64,000 nt of DNA. Origin: Pseudorhodobacter sp. PARRP1. GTDB taxonomy: Bacteria; Pseudomonadota; Alphaproteobacteria; Rhodobacterales; Rhodobacteraceae. This document shows positions 34,549 to 43,636 of this stretch, in pieces (the stretch's first letter is position 1; each line of letters begins with the position of its first letter). The notes beneath the pieces are model-generated. The model was given only the letters and a program-made list of their open reading frames with translations, searched no databases and was not told where the DNA came from. Location of the stretch: NCBI GenBank assembly GCA_002256245.1, contig NKIU01000001.1, forward strand, positions 920,232 to 984,231, in the 5' to 3' direction. The translations under genes and the position numbers were made by a program.

Positions 34549-35649
34549 ATGCGAGAAATCGGCATAGGGATCATCGGTGGCGGCTATATGGGCAAGGCGC
34601 ATGCGGTGGCGATGTCGGCGGTGGGCGCTGTGTTCAACACCGCCCTGCGCCCCCGGCTGGAAATGATCTGCGCGACTTCCGATGCCTCGGCGGAAGGCTA
34701 TCGCACGGCCTACGGCTTTGCGCGGGCCACGGCGGATTGGCGGGTTCTGGTGGCCGATCCGCGGGTAGAGGCGGTGGTGATCGCCTCGCCGCAAGACACC
34801 CACCGCGCGATTGCCGAGGCGGCTTTCGCGCTGAAAAAGCCGGTGTTCTGCGAAAAACCGCTGGGCGCTGATCTGGCCGACAGCCGCGCGATGGTGGCGG
34901 CTGCGCAGGCATCTGGCTGTGTCAACATGGTCGGGTTCAACTATATCCGCACGCCCGCCTCGCAATTCGCACGCGCCTTGGTGGCGCGCGGCGAGATTGG
35001 CACCGTGACGTGGTTTCGCGGCGAACATACCGAGGATTTTGACGCCGATGCCACAACGCCCGCAACATGGCGCAACTTTGGGGCCGCCAATGGCACGATG
35101 GGCGATCTGGCCCCCCATATGATCAACGCAGCCCTTGCGCTGATCGGCCCGATTGCACGTCTCAGCGCCGATATTGCCAGCGTTCACACCAACCGGCCCG
35201 GCACGGACGGGCGTGCGGTGAATGACGACATCGGCCAATTCATCTGCCGCTTTGCCAATGGCGCGATGGGGCATCTGTCGTTCAGCCGCGTAGCCATGGG
35301 CCGCAAGATGGGCTACGCCTATGAAATCACAGGCACAACGGGGGCGATCCGCTTTGATCAGGAAGATCAGAACGCGCTGTGGCTTTACCGCGCCGATGAT
35401 CCGGCTGACATCCGCGGCTTTCGCAAGATCCTGACCGGGCCCGCGCACCCCGACTACCTGCCGTTCTGCCAGGGCCCCGGCCATGGCACCGGCTATCAGG
35501 ACCAAATCATCATCGAAGCGCGGGATTTCCTGCGCGCGATTGAAACCAACACCGCAATTTGGCCGACCTTCCACGATGGGATGGAGGTCAACCGAGTCGT
35601 GGCCGCAGCCCATGCTTCGGCACAATCGGGCGCATGGATGACGTTGTAA
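34549..35649 (+). CDS. Gfo/Idh/MocA oxidoreductase, probable inositol-type dehydrogenase
   Basis: A 366-residue NAD(P)-dependent oxidoreductase. The nucleotide-binding GIGIIGGGYMGKAHAVAM lies at the N-terminus, VVIASPQDTHR and the conserved EKP in VFCEKPLGAD follow, and GDLAPHMINAAL carries the catalytic-type Asp/His. It is the first rightward gene opposite iolD, next to iolE. Oxidation of myo-inositol or an inositol stereoisomer is likely. Which of the two Gfo genes here is the true inositol 2-dehydrogenase cannot be settled from the sequence. GAAAGGTGGG precedes the ATG. Confidence 0.85.
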   Translation: MREIGIGIIGGGYMGKAHAVAMSAVGAVFNTALRPRLEMICATSDASAEGYRTAYGFARATADWRVLVADPRVEAVVIASPQDTHRAIAEAAFALKKPVFCEKPLGADLADSRAMVAAAQASGCVNMVGFNYIRTPASQFARALVARGEIGTVTWFRGEHTEDFDADATTPATWRNFGAANGTMGDLAPHMINAALALIGPIARLSADIASVHTNRPGTDGRAVNDDIGQFICRFANGAMGHLSFSRVAMGRKMGYAYEITGTTGAIRFDQEDQNALWLYRADDPADIRGFRKILTGPAHPDYLPFCQGPGHGTGYQDQIIIEARDFLRAIETNTAIWPTFHDGMEVNRVVAAAHASAQSGAWMTL

Positions 35650-35661
35650 CAGGACACCAGA

Positions 35662-36546
35662 ATGATCAAAATTGGCAATGCGCCCTGCTCTTGGGGTGTG
35701 GAATTTGCGGATGATCCGCGCAACCCAAGCTGGCGGCGGGTGCTGTCGGACTGTGCGGCGGCGGGCTACAAGGGGATCGAGCTTGGCCCGATTGGCTTCA
35801 TGCCGGAAGACCCGGCCCTCTTGGCCGATGCGCTGGCCGAAAATGATCTGACGCTGATCGGCGGCGTGGTGTTTCGCCCGTTCCACGATGCCGCCGCCTG
35901 GGATCAGGTCTTGGATGCCGCCCAGCGCACCTGCAAGGCACTCGTGGCCCACGGCGCGCAGCATCTGGTGCTGATCGACAGCATCTCGCCCCGCCGCGCC
36001 CCCACCGCTGGCCGCGCTGATGAGGCCGAACAGATGGCCCCCGCCGAATGGTCAGGCTTTGTTGATCGCTTTCGCAAAGTGGCGCAACTGGGCTGCGATC
36101 ACGGCCTGACCGTGGGCATCCACGCCCATGCCGCAGGCTTCATCGACTTTGAGCCGGAACTAGAGCGTTTGCTGGCCGAGGTGGACGAAAACCTGTTGAA
36201 AATCTGCTTTGACACCGGGCATCACTCCTATGCGGGTTACGATCCGGTGGCCTTCATGCGCCGCCACATGGATCGCATTTCCTACATGCATTTCAAAGAC
36301 ATAGACCCCGCCGTCAAAGCCCGCGCGGTGGCCAATCGCACAGGCTTTTATGATGCCTGCGGTCAGGGCATCTTCTGCAATCTTGGCAAGGGCGATGTCG
36401 ATTTTGCCGCCGTCCGCCAGATCCTTCTGGACGCCAATTTCAGCGGCTGGTGCACCGTTGAGCAAGACTGCGATCCGGCGGGGAAAACCTCGCCTATCGA
36501 CGATGCGCGGGCAAATCGCGGCTATCTCTCCTCCCTCGGTTTCTAA
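35662..36546 (+). CDS. iolE: myo-inosose-2 dehydratase
   Basis: A 294-residue TIM-barrel dehydratase beginning MIKIGNAPCSWGVEFADDP, the IolE signature. Metal-binding residues appear in HAHAAGFIDFEPELERL, CFDTGHHSYAGYDPV and MHFKDID, and the C-terminus has GWCTVEQDCDP. It turns 2-keto-myo-inositol into the diketo intermediate used by IolD. It follows the first oxidoreductase by 12 nt and precedes the second by 13 nt, in one rightward operon. Confidence 0.95.
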   Translation: MIKIGNAPCSWGVEFADDPRNPSWRRVLSDCAAAGYKGIELGPIGFMPEDPALLADALAENDLTLIGGVVFRPFHDAAAWDQVLDAAQRTCKALVAHGAQHLVLIDSISPRRAPTAGRADEAEQMAPAEWSGFVDRFRKVAQLGCDHGLTVGIHAHAAGFIDFEPELERLLAEVDENLLKICFDTGHHSYAGYDPVAFMRRHMDRISYMHFKDIDPAVKARAVANRTGFYDACGQGIFCNLGKGDVDFAAVRQILLDANFSGWCTVEQDCDPAGKTSPIDDARANRGYLSSLGF

Positions 36547-36559
36547 GAAAGGCCTGACA

Positions 36560-37717
36560 ATGAAGCAACTGAACTGGGGCATGATTGGCGGCGGCAAGGG
36601 CAGCCAGATCGGGCCGGCACACCGGCTGGCCGCGGGCCTTGACGCGCATTTCAAATTTGTCGCGGGCGCGCTTGACCATGATCCAGCCGCAGGCCGCGCC
36701 TACGCGCAAGAATTGGGTGTCGCCTCTGACCGCGCCTACGGTGACTGGCGCGCGATGCTGGAGGGCGAGCGTCATCGCCCCGACCGCGTTGATCTGGTCA
36801 CGGTGGCCACGCCAAACTCGACCCATTACGAAATCACCAAGGCGTTTTTGCAGGCTGGCATCAACGTGCTGTGCGAAAAGCCGATGACAGTGACCGAAGC
36901 CGAAGCCGAAGATCTGGTGCTGACCGCCCGCGCCTCGGGCTGCATCTGTGCGGTGAACTACGGCTACACCGGCTATGCGCTTGTGCGGCACATGCGCGCG
37001 ATGGTGGCGCGGGGCGATCTGGGCAACGTGCGTCTGGTGGTGGCCGAATTCGCCCACGGCCATCACGCCAATGCCGCCGATGCCAACAATCCGCGCGTGC
37101 GTTGGCGCTATGATCCGGCGCAAGCGGGTGTCTCGGCGCAGTTTGCCGATTGCGGCATCCACGCGCTGCACATGGCCAGCTTCGTCGCCGGGCAAGAGGT
37201 GGCAAAACTGTCGTCCGACTTTGCATCCTGCCTGCCCGAACGCGTGCTGGAAGACGACGCGATGGTGAATTTCCGCATGGATGGCGGCACGGTGGGGCGG
37301 CTGTGGACATCGTCCGTCGCCATCGGTCGCCAGCACGGCTTGACCTTGCAGGTGTTTGGCGAAACCGGCGGTCTGCGCTGGAGCCAAGAGCAGCCGAACC
37401 AACTGTTCTACATGCCGCTGGGCCAGCGCCTGCAAGTGATCGAACGCGGCGAAGGCAATCTGTCGCCCGAGGCTGATTGTGCCTCACGCGTTACCGTGGG
37501 CCATGCCGAGGGCATGCCGCTGGCCTTCGGCAACATCTACCGCGATCTGGCCGAAAGCCTGTTTGCTGCCGCAGAACACCGCGCGCCAAATCCGGCGATG
37601 ACGTTATATCCTACGGCCGAGGATGGCCTACGCTCCATCGCGGCAATCCATGCCGCCGTGGCTTCGGCGAAGGCAGACGGCGCCTGGGTCGATGCATGGC
37701 CAAAGCTGCTGCGCTAA
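36560..37717 (+). CDS. second Gfo/Idh/MocA oxidoreductase
   Basis: A 385-residue oxidoreductase beginning MKQLNWGMIGGGKGSQIGPAHR, with VTVATPNSTHYE and VLCEKPMTVTEAEAED. The DCGIHALHMASFVAG segment carries the catalytic His region. The longer GKGSQIGPAHR motif separates it from the 34549 protein, so it probably acts on a different inositol or sugar derivative. The frame is open from 36350 inside iolE, but the ATG at 36560 with AAGAAAGG upstream is the start. It overlaps the convergent LacI gene by 4 bp. Confidence 0.85.
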   Translation: MKQLNWGMIGGGKGSQIGPAHRLAAGLDAHFKFVAGALDHDPAAGRAYAQELGVASDRAYGDWRAMLEGERHRPDRVDLVTVATPNSTHYEITKAFLQAGINVLCEKPMTVTEAEAEDLVLTARASGCICAVNYGYTGYALVRHMRAMVARGDLGNVRLVVAEFAHGHHANAADANNPRVRWRYDPAQAGVSAQFADCGIHALHMASFVAGQEVAKLSSDFASCLPERVLEDDAMVNFRMDGGTVGRLWTSSVAIGRQHGLTLQVFGETGGLRWSQEQPNQLFYMPLGQRLQVIERGEGNLSPEADCASRVTVGHAEGMPLAFGNIYRDLAESLFAAAEHRAPNPAMTLYPTAEDGLRSIAAIHAAVASAKADGAWVDAWPKLLR

Positions 37718-38709
37718 GCCAGGGGCCTTAGCGTGCCACGCTCGACGATGTGGCACGGGAAAAGCCGAACCTCGGGTGCGGACTCGGGGTCGGTGAAACT
37801 TGACACGATCAGATCAATGGCAGATCGCACGATGGCCTCAAACGGCTGATGGATGGTGGTCAGGTCGATATTGGCCCAGCCCGCCATCTCCATATCGTTC
37901 AGCCCGATGATGCCAATATCGCCCGGCACCGCAACCCCCGCATCGCGCAACGCCGACAGCGCCCCGATCGACAGCACATCGTCGCCGCAGAAATAGGCCT
38001 CGGCCAGACCGCCTTGCACCAGCTTGGCCATTTCGGCCCGCCCGGCATCAAAGCTGTAGGACCCTGCGAAACTGACCGTCACCGCAACGCCCTGCGCCTG
38101 CGCCTCGGCCACAAAACCCGCAAGCCTGTCCTGACTGGTCGAGGCCGCCTCTGGCCCGCCCAAAAACCCCAACCGCCGATAGCCGCGCGCGATCAGTGTC
38201 GCCGCCGCCATCCGCCCGGCACTGACGTTATCAATCGCCACCACATGCACATCTGGCACCGCCAAAGCGCGGCCAAACGCATGCACAACCGGAAGGCCCG
38301 CATCCCGAAACGCCCGCGCAAAGCCGCTGGGCACATGCGAAGACGCCACGATCACACCCTCAACCGAGTATTGCCGCAGCAGTTGCACCGAACGCGCAGG
38401 GTCGGTTTCATCCGACAGATTGACCAGCAAGGGCCGCAGCCCCTGCTCTTGCAAAGCACGGGTGAACAGATCGAAAATCTGCAGGAACACCGGGTTGTGA
38501 AAGTTGTTGGACACAAGGCCAATCAACTGGGTCTTACGGGTGGTTAGGCTGCGCGCCAGCATGTTCGGGCTGTAGCCCAGCGCGGTGGCCGCAGCCTCGA
38601 CCTTGGCGCGGGTCTTGGCGGAAACCGAAGCCCCTGCGGTAAACGTGCGCGAAACCGCCGCCCGCGACACCCCCGCACGCTCTGCCACATCCCTTAACGT
38701 AACCGCCAT
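37714..38709 (-). CDS. LacI-family transcriptional regulator
   Basis: A 331-residue regulator. The N-terminal HTH VTLRDVAERAGVSRAAVSRTF and the hinge LGYSPNMLARSLTTRKT (about residues 45-62) are followed by a periplasmic-binding-protein-like effector domain (LIGLVSNNFHNPVF to the end). The start at 38709 has GGAGTGGG about 10-18 nt upstream; the frame to 38832 is not LacI-like. Its place at the end of the iol genes and the 20-bp operator at 34509 make it the likely iol repressor. Confidence 0.9.
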   Translation of the reverse strand: MAVTLRDVAERAGVSRAAVSRTFTAGASVSAKTRAKVEAAATALGYSPNMLARSLTTRKTQLIGLVSNNFHNPVFLQIFDLFTRALQEQGLRPLLVNLSDETDPARSVQLLRQYSVEGVIVASSHVPSGFARAFRDAGLPVVHAFGRALAVPDVHVVAIDNVSAGRMAAATLIARGYRRLGFLGGPEAASTSQDRLAGFVAEAQAQGVAVTVSFAGSYSFDAGRAEMAKLVQGGLAEAYFCGDDVLSIGALSALRDAGVAVPGDIGIIGLNDMEMAGWANIDLTTIHQPFEAIVRSAIDLIVSSFTDPESAPEVRLFPCHIVERGTLRPLA

Positions 38710-38803
38710 CTGGTCTTGCACCCACTCCACTTTGGCCTGCGTTGCCAACCTATGCGAGCAGGGCGAAAATGTCATGGCGATTGTGCACGCAGCTGCGCGC
38801 CCC

Positions 38804-39556
38804 TCAGCGCAGGAAATCGGCCAGCACCGCATTGAAAATCAGCGGCTTTTCCAGATGCACGTTATGCGCCGCATTGGGCACCACCGCCAGATCGGCACCG
38901 GGGATGCCGCGCCACAACGCCTCGGGTTGTGACCATGCGTAGGATTTGTCATGGCTGCCCCACAGCACCAGCGTCGGGCATGTGATCTCGGCCAGATTGC
39001 CGCGACCGTCCCAGTTTTCCCACGCGCGCAAGCTGGCAAGGGCAGCGGCAAGGCTTGGCTGCTGACCCAATTCTGCACACAAGGCAAAACCTTCAGCCGC
39101 CTCACCTCGCAAAAACCACGTCGCCGCAATCCTTCGCGCCGTCGCCGCCACACCGTCAGCCAACAGCCGCGCGCGCGAGGTGGCAATCGTCTCAAACCGC
39201 CCCGGCAACACCCCCAGCGGCCCGGTGCCATACAGCACCAACCTTCGCACCCGCTCTGGCGCAAGTTTGACCATCGCCTGCACGATCATCCCGCCCATTG
39301 AATGGCCCAGCAGATCAAACGTGTCGATCTTCAGATCGTCCAGCAGATCAAGCACCGATTGCGCATGGGCCTCGATGCTGTCCAGCGCGGACAGATGCGC
39401 GCTTGCGCCAAACCCCGCCAAATCCGGGCAGATCACATCAAACCTTGCGCTGAACTGGTCGATTTGCGCCGGCCAAACGGCGCTTGCCCCCAGATAGCCG
39501 TGCACGAAGACCAGTGCAGGCCCAGACCCGCTGCGCCTGAAAGACAGCTTTGCCAT
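38804..39556 (-). CDS. alpha/beta hydrolase
   Basis: A 250-residue alpha/beta-hydrolase with oxyanion segment VFVHGYLGASAVW, nucleophile serine in LLGHSMGGMIVQ, acid aspartate in LWGSHDKSYAW and catalytic histidine in NAAHNVHLEKP. It is the last gene of the leftward sulfonate operon, 13 nt after the exporter gene. An ester or lactone substrate is likely but unknown. It could release a sulfonate from an ester, or be a housekeeping passenger. Confidence 0.85.
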   Translation of the reverse strand: MAKLSFRRSGSGPALVFVHGYLGASAVWPAQIDQFSARFDVICPDLAGFGASAHLSALDSIEAHAQSVLDLLDDLKIDTFDLLGHSMGGMIVQAMVKLAPERVRRLVLYGTGPLGVLPGRFETIATSRARLLADGVAATARRIAATWFLRGEAAEGFALCAELGQQPSLAAALASLRAWENWDGRGNLAEITCPTLVLWGSHDKSYAWSQPEALWRGIPGADLAVVPNAAHNVHLEKPLIFNAVLADFLR

Positions 39557-39569
39557 GCCACCCTCTGCC

Positions 39570-40610
39570 TTACATCAGAAAAACATGCGCGAACACAATC
39601 GCTTGCCCCAACAGCCACAGCGTATCCATGGCGATCAGCAGCAGCCCCTTCAATCCCGGCGCGAACAGCTTTTGCAACGAGGTTTTCACCCCCAGCGCCG
39701 AAATCGCAACCACCAGCAAGAAGCGCGAGGTATCGTTGACAAAGTTCAACAAAGCCTCTGGCAGAGGCACAAAATTGCGCAGGATCATCAGTGCGATAAA
39801 CGCCACCACAAACCACGGCAAGCCCTTGGCCCCGCCGGCTTCCTTGCGGAAAATCACCGCAACCGCCAGCAAGACAATCGGCAGCAAAGCAACCCGCAGT
39901 AGTTTCGTGAATGTGGCGATGTCGCCTGCGGTTTCGCTGACGGAATAGCCCGCCCCCACCACCTGCGCGACATCATGGATCGTCGCCCCGATCATGTAGC
40001 CGATTTCCACATCGGCAAGCCCCAGATAGCGAAACAGCACCGGATAGACGATCATCGCCAAGGTTGACATCGCGGTGACGCCGACCACGGTCAGTAAAAC
40101 GTCCTCTTCTTGCAGAAAGCGTTTGGGCAACACCGCCGCAATCGCCATCGCGGCTGATGCCCCACAGATCGCGACAGAGCCGCCCGTCAGCAGCCCGAAC
40201 GCCGTGCTGCGGCCAAACAACCGCGCCAGAATCACGCCGCCGATCAGCGTGGATACCAGCAGCCCCACGACACCGATGATCGGCGTCACCCCCAGTTGCG
40301 AGACATCGGCAAAGGTCAATCGCAACCCCAGCAGGGCCACGCCACAGCGTAACAAGGTGCGGGCGCAGAACGAAATCCCCTCAGCGGTGCGCGGCGCGTC
40401 ATTGGTAAAGTTGAACGCCATGCCGATCAGCAGCGCGAACAACATCGCAGGTGCCGCGTAATGGTCGGCCAGAAAGCTTGAGGCCAGCGCGATGGTGGTG
40501 GCCAGAATAACCCCGGCACGTTGCGCCTCTACCCAATCCAAGCCGCGCCGCGACCACGGGCCCAGCCGTTGCGGCAAACCGGCCCCGGCGATGCGATCAG
40601 GCTTGGCCAT
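39570..40610 (-). CDS. YeiH/CuyZ-type (UPF0324, PF03601) putative sulfite/sulfate exporter
   Basis: A 346-residue protein with about ten membrane segments; conserved parts include FALLIGMAFNFTNDAPRTAEGISFCARTLLRCGVALLGLRL, GGSVAICGASAAMAIAAVLP and IHDVAQVVGAGYSVSE. In sulfonate-degrading Rhodobacteraceae, members of this family sit beside cysteate sulfo-lyase genes and are proposed to export sulfite. The same link holds here, six genes from cuyA in one operon. It overlaps the dehydrogenase gene by 14 bp. Confidence 0.85.
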   Translation of the reverse strand: MAKPDRIAGAGLPQRLGPWSRRGLDWVEAQRAGVILATTIALASSFLADHYAAPAMLFALLIGMAFNFTNDAPRTAEGISFCARTLLRCGVALLGLRLTFADVSQLGVTPIIGVVGLLVSTLIGGVILARLFGRSTAFGLLTGGSVAICGASAAMAIAAVLPKRFLQEEDVLLTVVGVTAMSTLAMIVYPVLFRYLGLADVEIGYMIGATIHDVAQVVGAGYSVSETAGDIATFTKLLRVALLPIVLLAVAVIFRKEAGGAKGLPWFVVAFIALMILRNFVPLPEALLNFVNDTSRFLLVVAISALGVKTSLQKLFAPGLKGLLLIAMDTLWLLGQAIVFAHVFLM

Positions 40611-41907
40611 CGGCGTGGCTTAGATCAAAGGTTTCGTTGGGAAAGAACTTGGCCAACCGGATATCAGCCGAACGTGCGTGGCCCTCCATCCCCTCCAGCC
40701 GTGAAATCCGCGCGGTGGCCTCGGCCAGCGGACGGGCACCATCACGCGTAGCGCGCTGCCATGTCACGGTTTTCATGAACTTATGCACCGACAGCCCTCC
40801 GGTATAGCGCGCAGCACCCGAGGTTGGCAGCACATGGTTTGGCCCCGAGGTTTTGTCGCCAAAGGCCACCGTTGTCTCTTCGCCCAGAAAAAGCGATCCG
40901 TAGGACTGCAAGCGTTGCAGCCACCAATCGAGGTTTCCGGCCTGAATATGCAGATGCTCCGGCGCGAACTGGTCGGAAACCTGCGCCATCCCCTCGGCAG
41001 AGCCGCACAGGATCACTTCGGCATAATCGCGCCATGCCGCTTGCGCGCTGGTGCGGTTCACTTCGGGCAAGGTGTCAATCAACTTGGGCACCAGCGCCAT
41101 GACCTGCTCGGCCAAAGCGCGATCCGAGGTGACCAGCCATACCGGAGAGTTGTAGCCATGCTCGGCCTGCCCCACCAGATCAGCCGCCACCATTTCGGGG
41201 TCTGCGGTCGCATCGGCCACCACCATGCTGTCAGTCGGGCCTGCGAACATATCAATGCCCACCTGACCGAACAAAATCCGCTTGGCCTCGGCCACATACT
41301 GATTGCCAGGGCCCACCAAGATATCAGCCTTGGGCAGCCCGAACAGCCCGTTGGCCATCGCGGCCACGCCCTGCACGCCCCCCATCGACAAGATCACATC
41401 CGCCCCGCACAGATCCATCGCATAAAGGATCGCGGGCGGTATCCCCACGCCGGGGCGCGGCGGCGAGCAGGCGGCGATATGCGGAACTCCTGCCACTTTG
41501 GCCGTGGTGATCGTCATGATGGCGCTGGCGACGTGGCTATAGCGCCCGCCCGGCACATAACAGCCCGCAGCGGAAACCGGGATCTGCTTTTGCCCCGCCA
41601 TCAATCCGGGAATGATTTCGATGGCAAAATCCGTCACCGTGCCGCGCTGAGCTTCGGCAAAGCGGCGCACGTTGTTATGGGCGAACTGGATATCCTTCTT
41701 GAGTTGCGCCGGAACCAAGGCCGCTGCCGCCGCCCGGTCTGCCGCCGACACCACAATATCGCCCGCCCATTTGTCCAGATCGCGCGCATAGGCCCGTGCC
41801 GTATCTTCCCCACCAGCAGCAATCTCAGCCAGCATATTGGCGACGACTTCGCGCACACTTTCCTGATCCGTCTCGGCAGTCCGAGCGGCTTTCTTCAGAT
41901 AAATCAT
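40597..41907 (-). CDS. HisD-family dehydrogenase, HpsN/sulfopropanediol dehydrogenase-like
   Basis: A 436-residue four-electron NAD-dependent alcohol dehydrogenase of the histidinol dehydrogenase family. The zinc ligands and catalytic residues are all visible: Q and H in GQAEHGYNS, E and H in FAPEHLHI, D in FGDKTSGPNHVLPTSG and H in LEGMEGHARSAD. It sits among sulfonate genes, not with histidine biosynthesis, so HpsN-type oxidation of 2,3-dihydroxypropanesulfonate, or of cysteinolate (a histidinol analogue), is more likely. The start at 41907 has GGAAAG. It is 16 nt downstream of the permease gene. Confidence 0.85.
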   Translation of the reverse strand: MIYLKKAARTAETDQESVREVVANMLAEIAAGGEDTARAYARDLDKWAGDIVVSAADRAAAAALVPAQLKKDIQFAHNNVRRFAEAQRGTVTDFAIEIIPGLMAGQKQIPVSAAGCYVPGGRYSHVASAIMTITTAKVAGVPHIAACSPPRPGVGIPPAILYAMDLCGADVILSMGGVQGVAAMANGLFGLPKADILVGPGNQYVAEAKRILFGQVGIDMFAGPTDSMVVADATADPEMVAADLVGQAEHGYNSPVWLVTSDRALAEQVMALVPKLIDTLPEVNRTSAQAAWRDYAEVILCGSAEGMAQVSDQFAPEHLHIQAGNLDWWLQRLQSYGSLFLGEETTVAFGDKTSGPNHVLPTSGAARYTGGLSVHKFMKTVTWQRATRDGARPLAEATARISRLEGMEGHARSADIRLAKFFPNETFDLSHADGQA

Positions 41908-41923
41908 AGTTTCAGCTTTCCGG

Positions 41924-42784
41924 TTACATACGGCCCTTCCAGGGCACCAAGCGGCGTTCGACAAAACGCATGAACAGATCAAAGCCAAAGGCGATGATTG
42001 CGATCACAAATATCCCCATGATCACGACGGGGGTTTGCAGGAACTGGCTGGCCGACAGCACCATGTAGCCAAGCCCCTTGGTCGAGGCGACCATTTCAGC
42101 GGCAACCAGAGTGGTCCAACCAAAGCCGATGCCAATGCGCATGGCAGTCAAGATTTCCGGCATGGCCGAGGGCATGATCACGTGCCGCATCACCTGCCAG
42201 CGCGTTGCGCCAAAGGAATAGGCTGCGTGTATCTGCTCTATCGCCGCTGATTTCACGCCAGAACGCGCGCCTAAGACCACCGGGGCAAACACCGACAAGA
42301 AGATCAGCAGCACTTTCGAGGTCTCGCCAATGCCAAACCAGATGATCATCAGCGGCAGGTAAGCGAGCGGCGGGATCGGTCGGTAAAACTCGATGGGCGG
42401 ATCAAAAAGGCCGCGCATCACCGGGCTCATCCCCATGGCAAGGCCCAAGGGAAGGCCGATCACGCAGGCGAGAATGAAGGCCCCGAACACGCGCAGCGTT
42501 GATATCCAGACATGCTCCAGAAACGGCGTGCCGGTGAAGCCATCGTTCCAGACCGTGACAAACTTGGCCAGGATGGCCGCAGGCGAGGGCACGAACAGCG
42601 GCTTGACCCAGCCCATGAAGGTGACGAGCCACCAGACAAAGAAAAAGAGCGCAATCGAACACGCCGACAGCCAAAGCGTGTTGCCCTGCCCCGGCACGCC
42701 GTAAATCTCGCCGGGTTTGGTGGGCTTGGCACGGGCCAGACGGGCGAACAGACCCTCGGCTTTTTGCGGCGATGGTTGGGTCAT
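41924..42784 (-). CDS. TauC/SsuC-like ABC transporter permease
   Basis: A 286-residue permease with six hydrophobic segments, the RPIPPLAYLPLMIIWFGIGETSKVLLIFL stretch and the EAA-type loop AAYSFGATRWQVMRHVIMPSAMPEI. This is the taurine/sulfonate/nitrate permease branch. It overlaps the ATPase gene by 4 bp and precedes the HisD-like gene, so it would deliver the substrate of that enzyme. The substrate is inferred to be a C2-C3 sulfonate. Confidence 0.9.
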   Translation of the reverse strand: MTQPSPQKAEGLFARLARAKPTKPGEIYGVPGQGNTLWLSACSIALFFFVWWLVTFMGWVKPLFVPSPAAILAKFVTVWNDGFTGTPFLEHVWISTLRVFGAFILACVIGLPLGLAMGMSPVMRGLFDPPIEFYRPIPPLAYLPLMIIWFGIGETSKVLLIFLSVFAPVVLGARSGVKSAAIEQIHAAYSFGATRWQVMRHVIMPSAMPEILTAMRIGIGFGWTTLVAAEMVASTKGLGYMVLSASQFLQTPVVIMGIFVIAIIAFGFDLFMRFVERRLVPWKGRM

Positions 42785-43569
42785 GCTGCGGCCTCCTCAT
42801 CGGCGAAAATGATCTTCAGCACGTCTTCGCGCAGCTTGATGAACTCGGGCGAGGCTTTGACCTGCCGCGCAGGCGTGCCGCCAAGAAACTGGCGCGAGAA
42901 TGGCAGATCGAACAGATGGGTGATCCGACCGGGGCGCGGTGACATCACCACCAATTTGGTGCCCATGAACAACGCCTCTTCCACGCTGTGGGTGATGAAG
43001 AACACCGATTTATGAGTGTCATTCCAGATGTTCAGGATAAGCTCTTGCGCCTTCTCACGGGTCAGCGCGTCCAAGGCCCCCAAGGGTTCGTCCATCAGCA
43101 AAACACGCGGGTCGCAGGTCAGCGCACGGGCGATGCCAACGCGCTGCTGCATACCGCCCGACAGCTTGTAAACCGGCGATTGCTGAAAGCCGTCAAGGCC
43201 CAGCATGCCGAGAAATTTGTTGGCAATCTGGTCACGCTCGACCTTGCCAATACCTTGAATTTGCAAGCCGAAGGCGACGTTATCCAACACGTTCAACCAA
43301 GGCAACAGCGCGTGTTTTTGAAACACCACGGCGCGATCTGCACCGGGACCAGCGACTTGGCGGCCATCCAGCACCAGCCGCCCCGATGTCGGCGACAGAA
43401 AGCCTGCGATCAGGTTCAGCAACGTCGATTTACCGCAGCCCGAAGCGCCCAGCGCCACCACAAATTCTTCGTCCTCAATCGTCAGATTTATCCGGCTTAA
43501 CGCCTCGACCGGCGGGCGACGGTCTGCGGCTGGATAAACGACAGACACGTCCTCGATATGCAATCCCAC
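42781..43569 (-). CDS. TauB/SsuB-like ABC transporter ATPase
   Basis: A 262-residue ATPase with Walker A GASGCGKST (residues 41-49), a Q-loop VVFQKHALLPW, the signature LSGGMQQRVGIARAL, Walker B VLLMDEPLGALD and the H-loop FITHSVEEA. FQKHALLPWLNVLDNVAFGL is typical of the taurine/nitrate subfamily. It is coupled by 4 bp to the permease and follows the binding-protein gene after a strong hairpin. Confidence 0.93.
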   Translation of the reverse strand: MGLHIEDVSVVYPAADRRPPVEALSRINLTIEDEEFVVALGASGCGKSTLLNLIAGFLSPTSGRLVLDGRQVAGPGADRAVVFQKHALLPWLNVLDNVAFGLQIQGIGKVERDQIANKFLGMLGLDGFQQSPVYKLSGGMQQRVGIARALTCDPRVLLMDEPLGALDALTREKAQELILNIWNDTHKSVFFITHSVEEALFMGTKLVVMSPRPGRITHLFDLPFSRQFLGGTPARQVKASPEFIKLREDVLKIIFADEEAAA

Positions 43570-43596
43570 TTGGCGTGCTCCTGGTGCAGTAAGGGG

Positions 43597-43625
43597 GGCA
43601 GCCCGAACACTAGGCTCGGGCTGCC
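43597..43625. terminator. intercistronic hairpin between binding protein and ATPase genes
   Basis: Perfect 10-bp arms GGCAGCCCGA (43597-43606) and TCGGGCTGCC (43616-43625) surround a 9-nt loop in the 67-nt gap. No U-tract follows. Such structures usually stabilise the binding-protein mRNA and reduce read-through to the less-needed membrane components. Confidence 0.6.
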
Positions 43626-43636
43626 GCGAGACTTAC

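Noticed and set aside
40597-41907. histidinol dehydrogenase for histidine biosynthesis
   Set aside because: Catalytic residues fit HisD, but all neighbours are sulfonate genes and no other his gene is near, so an HpsN-like or cysteinolate role is preferred.
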